Assembly: GCF_009900745.1 (NCBI RefSeq)
Contig: NZ_WXVU01000012.1
Location: 112,275 to 176,274, forward strand
Source of the DNA: Chryseobacterium sp. c4a
Lineage (GTDB): Bacteria > Bacteroidota > Bacteroidia > Flavobacteriales > Weeksellaceae
Length of the DNA stretch: 64,000 bases
Reading direction: 5' to 3'
Each line of letters starts with the position of its first letter. Positions within the stretch are counted from its first letter, which is position 1. The notes below the pieces were generated by a model. The model was given only the letters and a program-made list of their open reading frames with translations. It was not told where the DNA came from and ran no database searches. A program made the position numbers and the translations under genes. Positions 6,481 to 14,478 of the stretch are shown piece after piece.

Positions 6481-9175
6481 CTTTGCATTATTTTTTGTGG
6501 TATTGTTTTATCTGGCTCTTCTGTTTTTAGTTGCCCACCTAGCAGAGAAGAAAAGAAGTAAGTTCTGGATCAACAATCCTTATATCTATGCATTGTCACT
6601 GGCTGTGTATTGTACCGCATGGACTTACTATGGAAGCATTGGTGTTGCTGCTACAAGCGGGCTTAACTATCTTCCGATTTACATTGGCCCCGCTATGATT
6701 ATTCCTGCATGGATTTACATCAACACAAGAATTGTAAGAATTGCCCGAATTAATAAGATAAGCAGCCTCGCTGATTTCATCTCATTAAGATATGGAAACA
6801 GCAGAAGCCTGAGTGCCATCATCACCATTGTCTGCCTTTTAGCCATTATTCCTTATATCGGATTACAGATAAAAGCCATTTCTGAAACCTTTCACCTGGT
6901 TACAGAAACTCCTATGTCTAAGAATATATTGACTGATAACGCAACATTTGTTGTTGTTTTAATCGCTTTATTTTCTTCATATTATGGAACAAGATATGTA
7001 GATGCGTCAGAAAAGCGACTTGGAATCATCTCAGCGATTGCGCTGGAGAGTTTTTTAAAACTATTTTTCATTATTATCCTTGGTCTTTTCGTGATCTATT
7101 ATGTTTTCGACGGATTCACAGACATCTATCAGAAAGCAAGTCATTTTGAAGATTTTAAAGAAAAAAACACGTTCAACGGTATTGAAGGCGCTATGAACTG
7201 GATGGTTTTATGTATGATCTCAGCTACAGCCATCTGCCTATTACCCCGACAATTTCACGTAGCTATTGTTGAAAACAGACAGGAAAAACACATCAGAACT
7301 GCTATTTGGTTTTTCCCGCTTTATTTATTAATCTTCACCATATTTATTTTCCCAATTGCATGGGGTGGCAGATTGATTTTTGATGGCGAAAAAGTAAATC
7401 CGGAGTTCTACTCTATTTTAATTCCACAACATTTTGACAATACGATCATCACTGTTTTGGTATTCCTTGGAGGATTGAGCTCATGCATTTCCATGATTAT
7501 CATTTCTGCAATTACTCTATCCATCATGCTTTCCAACAATCTTATCATTCCTTATGGCTTACTTGGAAAACTAAAATCTGAAAACGAGGAACAAAACACA
7601 AGAAGCATTACCAATATCAGGAAGTTCAGCATTTTTGCTCTGATTATCATGGCTTTTGTGTTTTATAAATATTTCATCCTAAAAACGTCATTAGACTCCG
7701 TAGGATTAATCTCATTTGTGATCATTGCACAATTGGCTCCAGCATTCTTTGGTGCTATATTCTGGAGGAGAGGAAGTTATAAAGGCGCTCTGATTGGGCT
7801 TGCTGCAGGATTAGGAATCTGTTATTTCGGACTGATCATTCCGCAATATTACTTCTCATACAACCAGGAATTCAAAGGGGTTTTAAGAGACATGTACAAT
7901 TCTTTCAATTTCTTTACGATTCCTTACTTGGCAAGAATTCCACAGATTTTCTTTTGGTCGATTCTAGTGAATACAGGCTTGTTCACTATTATTTCTGTAA
8001 GTACCAAAGGAAATTACCGTGAAAGAAACTTCGCTGAATTGTATGTAGATATTGATAAATACATTCAAAATCATGAAGATGCTTTTATTTGGAGAGGAAC
8101 CGCTTATATTTCAGACATTCAAAACATTTTGGAACGATTTTTAGGCAAAAACAAGACTGAACAAGCCTTGAGAATTTTTAATTTAAAATATAATATTGAT
8201 TCTAAAACAGAAACCGCCGACTCAAGATTTATCAAATTTTCTGAAAACCTTCTGGCAGGAAGAATTGGAACCGCTTCAGCAAAAATATTGATTGAAGGAG
8301 TAACCAAGGAGGATAAAATATCTCTGAAAGAAGTTCTTAATATTCTTGAAGAATCCAAAGAAAATATCAGTTTAAATAAAAAGCTGACAGAACAATCTGA
8401 AGAGCTTCAAAAATTATCTAATGATCTTCGAACCGCTAATGAAAACCTGATTGTAAAAGACCGTCAAAAAGACGACTTTCTGGATTCTGTTGCTCATGAA
8501 CTCAGAACCCCAATCACAGCAATTCGTTCAGCAGGAGAGATCTTAGCCGATGACGACGACATCCCTTTTGAAATCAAGCAGGAATTTTTAAACAATATCA
8601 TCACGGAATCTGACAGATTAAGTGAGATCATTAACGATATTCTTTACCTCGACAAACTTCAGCATGGTGAGATCTCTTTGAATATTCAACAAAACAACAT
8701 TCTTGACACGTATAAAAAAGCATTAAGCCCTCTCCTCCATCTGATACAACAGAAAAACATTCATTTAAGCGAGGTTAATCTCCTGAATCAGTTTATCTTT
8801 GAGTATGATGAAGCAAGAATGATCCAGCTGCTTCAAAACATTTGGGGAAATGCTTTAAAATTCACTGATGAACAAGGAACCATACAAACTAAATTATTGG
8901 AAAGAGATCACCAATTGATGATTACCATTTTCAACACAGGAAAACATATTCCGGAAGAAGATCTGGAAATGATTTTTGACAAATTTTATCAGTCTAAAAA
9001 TCAAAATATTTTAAAACCTACGGGAAGCGGACTTGGACTGGCCATTTCCAAGAAAATAATACAAGCTCACAATGGAAGTATAAAAGCTGAAAACAGAGGT
9101 CTAGGCGTAACCTTTACCATCAGCCTTCCCGAGAAAATAATAAACGAGAGCAAAAATGAAGTTGAACCTCTTTAA
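6473..9175 (+). CDS. CbrA-like sodium:solute symporter fused to sensor histidine kinase
   Basis: 900 residues. Residues about 1-510 hold some 13 membrane helices of the sodium:solute symporter (SLC5) fold, with the early AVYCTAWTYYGSIGVAATSG segment of the family. Residues about 520-620 fit a STAC linker domain, followed by a coiled coil. The kinase core has the H-box AHELRTPITAI with His675, an N-box at about 787-797 (IWGNALKF) and a GSGLGLA G-box at about 851-857. No PAS domain is evident, unlike Pseudomonas CbrA. The receiver protein follows 9 bases downstream. It probably senses or transports an organic acid and phosphorylates the receiver, linking uptake to expression of the neighbouring acyl-CoA synthetases. 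Confidence 0.92.
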   Translation: MSSFALFFVVLFYLALLFLVAHLAEKKRSKFWINNPYIYALSLAVYCTAWTYYGSIGVAATSGLNYLPIYIGPAMIIPAWIYINTRIVRIARINKISSLADFISLRYGNSRSLSAIITIVCLLAIIPYIGLQIKAISETFHLVTETPMSKNILTDNATFVVVLIALFSSYYGTRYVDASEKRLGIISAIALESFLKLFFIIILGLFVIYYVFDGFTDIYQKASHFEDFKEKNTFNGIEGAMNWMVLCMISATAICLLPRQFHVAIVENRQEKHIRTAIWFFPLYLLIFTIFIFPIAWGGRLIFDGEKVNPEFYSILIPQHFDNTIITVLVFLGGLSSCISMIIISAITLSIMLSNNLIIPYGLLGKLKSENEEQNTRSITNIRKFSIFALIIMAFVFYKYFILKTSLDSVGLISFVIIAQLAPAFFGAIFWRRGSYKGALIGLAAGLGICYFGLIIPQYYFSYNQEFKGVLRDMYNSFNFFTIPYLARIPQIFFWSILVNTGLFTIISVSTKGNYRERNFAELYVDIDKYIQNHEDAFIWRGTAYISDIQNILERFLGKNKTEQALRIFNLKYNIDSKTETADSRFIKFSENLLAGRIGTASAKILIEGVTKEDKISLKEVLNILEESKENISLNKKLTEQSEELQKLSNDLRTANENLIVKDRQKDDFLDSVAHELRTPITAIRSAGEILADDDDIPFEIKQEFLNNIITESDRLSEIINDILYLDKLQHGEISLNIQQNNILDTYKKALSPLLHLIQQKNIHLSEVNLLNQFIFEYDEARMIQLLQNIWGNALKFTDEQGTIQTKLLERDHQLMITIFNTGKHIPEEDLEMIFDKFYQSKNQNILKPTGSGLGLAISKKIIQAHNGSIKAENRGLGVTFTISLPEKIINESKNEVEPL

Positions 9176-9184
9176 AAAGCCTTT

Positions 9185-9544
9185 ATGAAAAAGATAATCA
9201 TTGCAGATGATGAACACAAAATATTAATGTCGCTCGAATACAGCTTTAAGAAAAACGGCTATGATGTCTTCATTGCCCGTGATGGAACGGAGGTTCTAGA
9301 GTTCTTAAAAACAATGGTTCCGGATGTGATCCTTCTCGACATCATGATGCCTAATCTTGATGGCTACAGCACTTTAGATCTCATTAAACAGGATGAAAAA
9401 CTAAAGGACACAAAAGTGATCTTTCTCAGCGCCAAAAACAACCCGAGAGATATTGAAAAAGGCCTTGAAATGGGAGCTGATGCCTATGTTACAAAACCTT
9501 ATTCTATTAAGAAACTGATACAGCAGATTGAAGAGCTGTTTTAG
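9185..9544 (+). CDS. single-domain response regulator (receiver only)
   Basis: 119 residues comprising only a CheY-like receiver. The acidic pair D8/D9, phospho-acceptor D52 (LLDIMMPNLDGY), S82 and K104 are all present, so it should be phosphorylatable. It has no DNA-binding output domain, so it must act by protein contact or as a phosphate sink. It lies 9 bases after the symporter-kinase gene, its obvious partner. By contrast CbrB of Pseudomonas is an NtrC-type activator. Confidence 0.93.
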   Translation: MKKIIIADDEHKILMSLEYSFKKNGYDVFIARDGTEVLEFLKTMVPDVILLDIMMPNLDGYSTLDLIKQDEKLKDTKVIFLSAKNNPRDIEKGLEMGADAYVTKPYSIKKLIQQIEELF

Positions 9545-9551
9545 AGAAAAA

Positions 9552-9568
9552 TATCCTTGTCAAGGATA
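9552..9568. promoter_or_regulatory. 17-base perfect palindrome between the response regulator and prpE-like genes
   Basis: TATCCTTG T CAAGGATA: two 8-base arms with a single central base. The one-base centre makes a stable RNA hairpin unlikely without opening pairs, so a protein-binding dyad is as plausible. It sits 8 bases after the receiver gene and 32 bases before the prpE-like start. No T-run follows. Role unknown. Confidence 0.4.
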
Positions 9569-9599
9569 ACAAAAAAACACCAAATACAAGACTATTGAT

Positions 9600-11486
9600 A
9601 TGAATACAGATACTCTATTTAAACAAAGCATAGAAAATAAAGAAAAATTCTGGGAAGAACAGGCTGCGGCTATACAATGGTTTGAATTTCCACAACAGAT
9701 TCTTTCAAATGATTCCAACGGCTATCCTCAGTGGTTTGCCGATGGAAAACTCAACATGTGTTATCTATGCATTGACAAACATATTGAAGATGGTTTCGGA
9801 GATCAGAATGCTATTGTTTATGATTCCCCCGTAACAGGACAGAAAAAAAAATACACCTTCAATCAAGCCAAGGAAGAAATATCAAAACTTGCAGGGGGAC
9901 TAGCTTCTTTAGGATTAAAAAAAGGAGATACAGCTGTTATTTATATGCCAATGATTCCGCAGACCCTTTTTGCCATGCTAGCCTGTTCAAGAATTGGAGT
10001 CATTCATAATGTAGTTTTCGGAGGTTTTGCCCCTCATGAACTGGTGGTAAGAATTGACGACTGCAAACCTAAAGTTTTAATCACCGCTACCGCAGGAATA
10101 GAAATAGCTAAAAGAATACCTTATCTTCCATTGGTAGAAAAAGCGATTGAGTTAGCACAGGATAAGGTAGACAACATCGTTGTTTACAACAGGAAATTAG
10201 TAGATAATCAGAATGAAATGTTTGAAGGACTGATTGATTATGAAGAATTAGTTCAACAATCAGAACCTGTTGACTGCATTCCTGTAGAATCCACTCACCC
10301 ACTCTATTTGCTTTACACTTCCGGAACTACAGGAAAACCTAAGGGAATCGTTCGTGATACCGGAGGATATGCCACAGCATTGAAATTTTCCATGAAATAT
10401 ATCTATGGTGTTGAACCTGGTGAAACTTATTGGGCCGCTTCCGACTTTGGTTGGGCTGTTGGACACAGCTACTCTGTTTATGGCCCCTTACTGAATAGAA
10501 ACACAACCATTATTTTTGAAGGAAAACCTATCATGACCCCTGATGCCGGGACTTTCTGGAGAATTATTTCAGAATACAAAGTTTCGGTCATGTTTACTGC
10601 TCCTACCGCTATCAGAGCAATTAAAAAAGAAGACCCCAATGGAGAATTGGTAAAAAAATATGACCTGTCAAACTTCAAAAAGCAATTCCTTGCCGGGGAA
10701 CGATGTGATGTTGCTACTCTGGATTGGTTTGCAGAGCATATTGGCATCCCAGCCATCGATCACTGGTGGCAAACTGAATCGGGCTGGCCAATGCTTGGCT
10801 TATTAACGTATGATGAGAATTATAAAATCAAAAGAGCTTCTGCAGGAAAACCTATCCCGGGATATGATATCAAAATTTTCGATGAAAACGGACTGGAGCT
10901 AGATCCTCACCATGAAGGGTATTTAGTAATAAAACTACCTCTTCCTCCCGGAGCATTACTTGGCATCTGGAAAGATTATGAGCGCTTTGAAAACAGTTAT
11001 CTATCACAATACAACGGATATTATTTTTCCGGAGATGGTGCCATCCAGGATGAAGACGGCTATATTTTTATCACCGGAAGAGTGGATGACGTAATCAATG
11101 TAGCCGGACATCGACTTTCAACATCTGAAATGGAAGAGATCGTTTCTTCACATCCCGATGTGGCAGAATGCGCTGTTGTAGGAATAGATGATGATTTAAA
11201 AGGTCAGATTCCTTTTGCAACTGTTGTTTTAAAAAATGGCACCAGCATCACTGAAGAAGAAATTGAAAAGAATATCATTCAAATGGTTCGTGAAAAAATT
11301 GGAGCCGTAGCCTTTTTAAAAAACGCAATGGTTGTCAAACGATTACCTAAAACACGATCCGGAAAAATTTTAAGAAAGCTCATCAGAACATTACTGGATG
11401 GAAAAGATTTTCAGATTCCATCCACTATAGATGATGAGAAAATTATTGAGGAAATTCAGGAAAAGATCAATGAATATAGGGGTTAA
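9600..11486 (+). CDS. prpE: propionyl-CoA synthetase-like (PrpE/ACSS3 type) acyl-CoA ligase
   Basis: 628-residue AMP-forming acyl-CoA synthetase. Seen: adenylate motif YTSGTTGKPKGIVRDTGGYA (about 237-256), DWWQ-type motif HWWQTESGWP (about 387-396; WWQTESGWP is typical of PrpE rather than the TETGG of Acs), and the C-terminal PKTRSGKILRK with Lys589, the lysine acetylated in related enzymes. It activates propionate, and possibly other short acids, to the CoA thioester. It lies between the sensor genes and acs in one operon. Choice of propionate over acetate is inferred from the family motif. Confidence 0.85.
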   Translation: MNTDTLFKQSIENKEKFWEEQAAAIQWFEFPQQILSNDSNGYPQWFADGKLNMCYLCIDKHIEDGFGDQNAIVYDSPVTGQKKKYTFNQAKEEISKLAGGLASLGLKKGDTAVIYMPMIPQTLFAMLACSRIGVIHNVVFGGFAPHELVVRIDDCKPKVLITATAGIEIAKRIPYLPLVEKAIELAQDKVDNIVVYNRKLVDNQNEMFEGLIDYEELVQQSEPVDCIPVESTHPLYLLYTSGTTGKPKGIVRDTGGYATALKFSMKYIYGVEPGETYWAASDFGWAVGHSYSVYGPLLNRNTTIIFEGKPIMTPDAGTFWRIISEYKVSVMFTAPTAIRAIKKEDPNGELVKKYDLSNFKKQFLAGERCDVATLDWFAEHIGIPAIDHWWQTESGWPMLGLLTYDENYKIKRASAGKPIPGYDIKIFDENGLELDPHHEGYLVIKLPLPPGALLGIWKDYERFENSYLSQYNGYYFSGDGAIQDEDGYIFITGRVDDVINVAGHRLSTSEMEEIVSSHPDVAECAVVGIDDDLKGQIPFATVVLKNGTSITEEEIEKNIIQMVREKIGAVAFLKNAMVVKRLPKTRSGKILRKLIRTLLDGKDFQIPSTIDDEKIIEEIQEKINEYRG

Positions 11487-11606
11487 CCGAAAAATTAAAC
11501 ATATATTTAAGTATCATTTTTAATTTAAAAAAAGGTACCTCCTTCTTTTTATATACAATCAAAACAAACTATCAATACAATTCAAATTTCAAAAAACGAA
11601 AAGGAT

Positions 11607-13514
11607 ATGAGAAATTACTTAATAGAAGATTTACCACAATATTTTGAAGATTACAAAAAATCGATCAAAAATCCGAAGAAATTCTGGGACAAGGTAGCCG
11701 ATCAAAACTTCGTGTGGTATCAGAGATGGAGCAAGGTTGTTAAGTATGATATGAATGAAGCTAAAATCGAATGGTTCAAAAACGCCAAACTTAATATCAC
11801 AAAAAACTGTCTGGACAGACATCTCGCCATAAGAGGAGAAAAAACAGCAATTATCTGGGAACCCAATGATCCAAAAGAAGAGGCTCAGCATATTTCATAC
11901 AACGAACTGTATACCCGCGTTAATAAAACAGCTAATGTTTTAAAGGAGATGGGTATTGAAAAAGGAGATAGAGTCTGCATCTACCTTCCGATGATTCCGG
12001 AGCTGGCCGTTACCATGCTGGCTTGTGCTAAACTAGGAGCTGTTCATTCCGTTATTTTCGCGGGATTTTCTGCTTCTGCAGTTTCTTCAAGAGTAAATGA
12101 CTGTGAAGCAAAAATGGTAATCACTTCCGATGGAAGCTACAGAGGAAACAAAGTTCTGGATCTGAAAAGTATTGTAGATGAAGCATTAGAAAAAACACCA
12201 ACGGTTGAAAATGTCTTAGTCGTTAAAAGAACTCACAACGAGATCAAAATGAAAGAAGGAAGAGATTATTGGCTGGCAGATTTGTACGAAAAAGCTTCTC
12301 CTGATTTCGTAACCGTTATCATGGATTCTGAAGATCCGCTTTTCATTCTTTACACTTCCGGTTCTACAGGAAAACCAAAAGGAATGCTTCATACATGTGC
12401 CGGATATATGGTGTACACTGCTTATACCTTCAAAAATGTATTTAATTATAAAGAAAATGATATTTATTGGTGTACCGCTGATATCGGCTGGATTACCGGT
12501 CACTCTTATATTCTTTACGGCCCACTATTAAATGGAGCTACTACGGTCATTTTCGAAGGTGTTCCTACTTATCCTGAACCGGATCGTTTCTGGGAGGTAA
12601 TTGAAAAACATAAGATCACTCAATTTTATACCGCTCCTACCGCAATTCGTTCTTTGGCTAAAGAAAGTGCAGAGTGGGTAGATAAACATGATCTAAGCTC
12701 TCTTAAAGTCATTGGATCTGTTGGAGAACCTATCAATGATGAAGCATGGCATTGGTTTAATGATCATGTTGGAAAGAAAAAGTGCCCTATTGTTGATACC
12801 TGGTGGCAAACTGAAACTGGGGGAATCATGATTTCACCGCTTCCTTTTGTTACTCCAACCAAACCAACGTACGCTACCCTTCCTTTACCAGGAATTCAAC
12901 CTGTTCTAATGGATGATAAACGCAATGAAATTACAGGAAATCAGGTAACCGGAAACTTATGTATCCGTTTTCCATGGCCAGGAATTGCAAGAACCATCTG
13001 GGGCGACCATCAAAGATATAAGGAAACCTATTTTACAGCTTTTCCAGGGAAATATTTTACAGGTGATGGTGCTCTACGAGATGAAGTGGGCTACTACAGA
13101 ATTACAGGACGTGTAGACGATGTCATCATCGTTTCCGGGCACAATCTTGGAACAGCTCCTATTGAAGACAGCATCAACCAACACCCTGCCGTGGCAGAAT
13201 CTGCTATCGTAGGGTATCCTCACGATATCAAAGGAAATGCCCTGTATGGCTATGTAATGCTTAAAGAAACCGGAGAAAGCCGTGATAAAGAAAATCTTAA
13301 AAAAGAAATTAATCAGCTGATCTCAGATCAGATCGGCCCTATTGCCAAACTGGATAAAATTCAGTTTGTTTCAGGACTTCCCAAAACACGTTCAGGTAAA
13401 ATTATGCGTAGAATCCTTAGAAAAATTGCAGAAGGCGACTTCAGCAACTTTGGAGACATCAGCACCTTATTAAATCCTGAAATTGTAGATGAAATTAAAA
13501 ACGAAAGAATTTAA
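11607..13514 (+). CDS. acs: acetyl-CoA synthetase
   Basis: 635 residues, the usual length is about 650. It makes acetyl-CoA from acetate, ATP and CoA by way of acetyl-AMP. Seen: YTSGSTGKPKGMLHTCAGYM (phosphate loop), the acetate-pocket motif TWWQTETGG, DDVIIVSGHNLGTAPIE hinge, and PKTRSGKIMRRILRK with Lys598, the conserved lysine that protein acetylation silences. Last gene of the acid-uptake locus; 120 bases separate it from the prpE-like gene, so it may also have its own promoter. A terminator follows. Confidence 0.95.
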   Translation: MRNYLIEDLPQYFEDYKKSIKNPKKFWDKVADQNFVWYQRWSKVVKYDMNEAKIEWFKNAKLNITKNCLDRHLAIRGEKTAIIWEPNDPKEEAQHISYNELYTRVNKTANVLKEMGIEKGDRVCIYLPMIPELAVTMLACAKLGAVHSVIFAGFSASAVSSRVNDCEAKMVITSDGSYRGNKVLDLKSIVDEALEKTPTVENVLVVKRTHNEIKMKEGRDYWLADLYEKASPDFVTVIMDSEDPLFILYTSGSTGKPKGMLHTCAGYMVYTAYTFKNVFNYKENDIYWCTADIGWITGHSYILYGPLLNGATTVIFEGVPTYPEPDRFWEVIEKHKITQFYTAPTAIRSLAKESAEWVDKHDLSSLKVIGSVGEPINDEAWHWFNDHVGKKKCPIVDTWWQTETGGIMISPLPFVTPTKPTYATLPLPGIQPVLMDDKRNEITGNQVTGNLCIRFPWPGIARTIWGDHQRYKETYFTAFPGKYFTGDGALRDEVGYYRITGRVDDVIIVSGHNLGTAPIEDSINQHPAVAESAIVGYPHDIKGNALYGYVMLKETGESRDKENLKKEINQLISDQIGPIAKLDKIQFVSGLPKTRSGKIMRRILRKIAEGDFSNFGDISTLLNPEIVDEIKNERI

Positions 13515-13535
13515 TTAAATTCAAATATTACGATT

Positions 13536-13570
13536 AAGAGATCATTTCTATAAAGTGGTCTCTTTATTTT
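13536..13570 (+). terminator. terminator after acs
   Basis: AAGAGATCAT (13536-13545) pairs with GTGGTCTCTT (13555-13564), including two G-U pairs, around a 9-base loop, and TATTTTTA follows. It marks the end of the organic-acid operon. Confidence 0.7.
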
Positions 13571-14003
13571 TATCTCTCGCAGATTTTGCAGATGGTTATG
13601 TTGTAGCACAGTGAAAGGTAATGAGAGCAATCTCAGTGTGAAAAATCTAGGCAATATAAAAGATTCTTCACTGCATTTTGCTTCGTTCAGAATAACAGAG
13701 TACAGAATACCACCTGTTCATTTTTAAATCTGCACGAAGAATATATTAATCTCCATCAGAAAATTAGAGTTAAACAGCCCTAGTTTTTTTCAATCTTCTT
13801 TTGACAGGAAGATCTATCTTCCTACGAAATCTTTCAAAAAAATTATTGAATTTTAAAATTCAAACACGCGTTCAATAGACATTCTCAAACAATTTAACAT
13901 TATTTTATAGATAAAATATTAATAGATAAATTTTATTGCCTTTACAACAAAAAATTAGAAAAATAATTATTAACTTTAATCACAACTTTAAAACCCATTA
14001 ATT
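13571..14003. other. 433-base gene-free stretch with repeat-like debris
   Basis: No credible ORF. It begins with CGCAGATTTTGCAGATGG, an imperfect tandem of GCAGATT-like units, and contains TTCACTGCATTTTGCTTCG, a type of sequence that looks like a dispersed intergenic repeat. The last 130 bases are very AT-rich and presumably hold the promoter of the gene at 14004. No clean TAnnTTTG box was found. Confidence 0.5.
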
Positions 14004-14369
14004 ATGTCAAATATATTAGCTGGGCTATTTGAGCACCATAGCGATTACAAAAAGCTTGAGAGTGATTTGGAAAACTCAGGAATTTCCAACTCTGATTACA
14101 TCATATACCTTAGCAGTGAATCCAGTAACACCCAATACCTGGCAAGTGTTGCAGCGAAAGATAGCAGTCAGGTGGAAAGTGTCCGAAATATTTTCACCCA
14201 AAATGCTGTCATAAAAACGTACCTGTTCGAAAACATGAGCATTGATCAGGCTAATTACGATACCATTAAAAAATATATTGATGCCAGAAACAGAGCTGAA
14301 ATTCACAACAGCCCTGATATTAGAATTAAGACATCAACTGATGGGATCAATTCGGAAGTAAAATCTTAA
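14004..14369 (+). CDS. 121-residue protein of unknown function, general-stress-protein-like N-terminus
   Basis: A soluble acidic protein with no signal peptide or membrane segment. The start SNILAGLFEHHSDYKKLESDLENSG resembles the short alpha/beta domain of general stress proteins (YflT/17M-like), in which a strand is followed by a helix, and residues 30-75 repeat a strand-helix pattern. The C-terminal 30 residues are polar and probably disordered. It stands alone between a repeat-rich gap and a strong terminator, so it is probably transcribed on its own. Function is not known. Confidence 0.6.
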   Translation: MSNILAGLFEHHSDYKKLESDLENSGISNSDYIIYLSSESSNTQYLASVAAKDSSQVESVRNIFTQNAVIKTYLFENMSIDQANYDTIKKYIDARNRAEIHNSPDIRIKTSTDGINSEVKS

Positions 14370-14393
14370 TCGATATAAAACCTAATAACCAGA

Positions 14394-14421
14394 AATCCGT
14401 AGTGCGTGCTACGGATTTTTT
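14394..14421 (+). terminator. strong intrinsic terminator
   Basis: AATCCGTAG (14394-14402) pairs perfectly with CTACGGATT (14409-14417) around TGCGTG and is followed by a T run. It ends the transcript of the 14004 gene. Confidence 0.85.
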
Positions 14422-14424
14422 ATG

Positions 14425-14455
14425 TTTGAAAAAAGCAAAAAATTTCGTATTTTCG
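14425..14455 (+). promoter_or_regulatory. probable promoter of the relA/spoT-nhaA pair
   Basis: TTTG (14425-14428), 19-base spacer, then TATTTTCG (14448-14455), one base off TAnnTTTG. The start codon of the (p)ppGpp enzyme is 23 bases downstream. Confidence 0.55.
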
Positions 14456-14478
14456 TCTAAATATAGGCATCTGCACAA

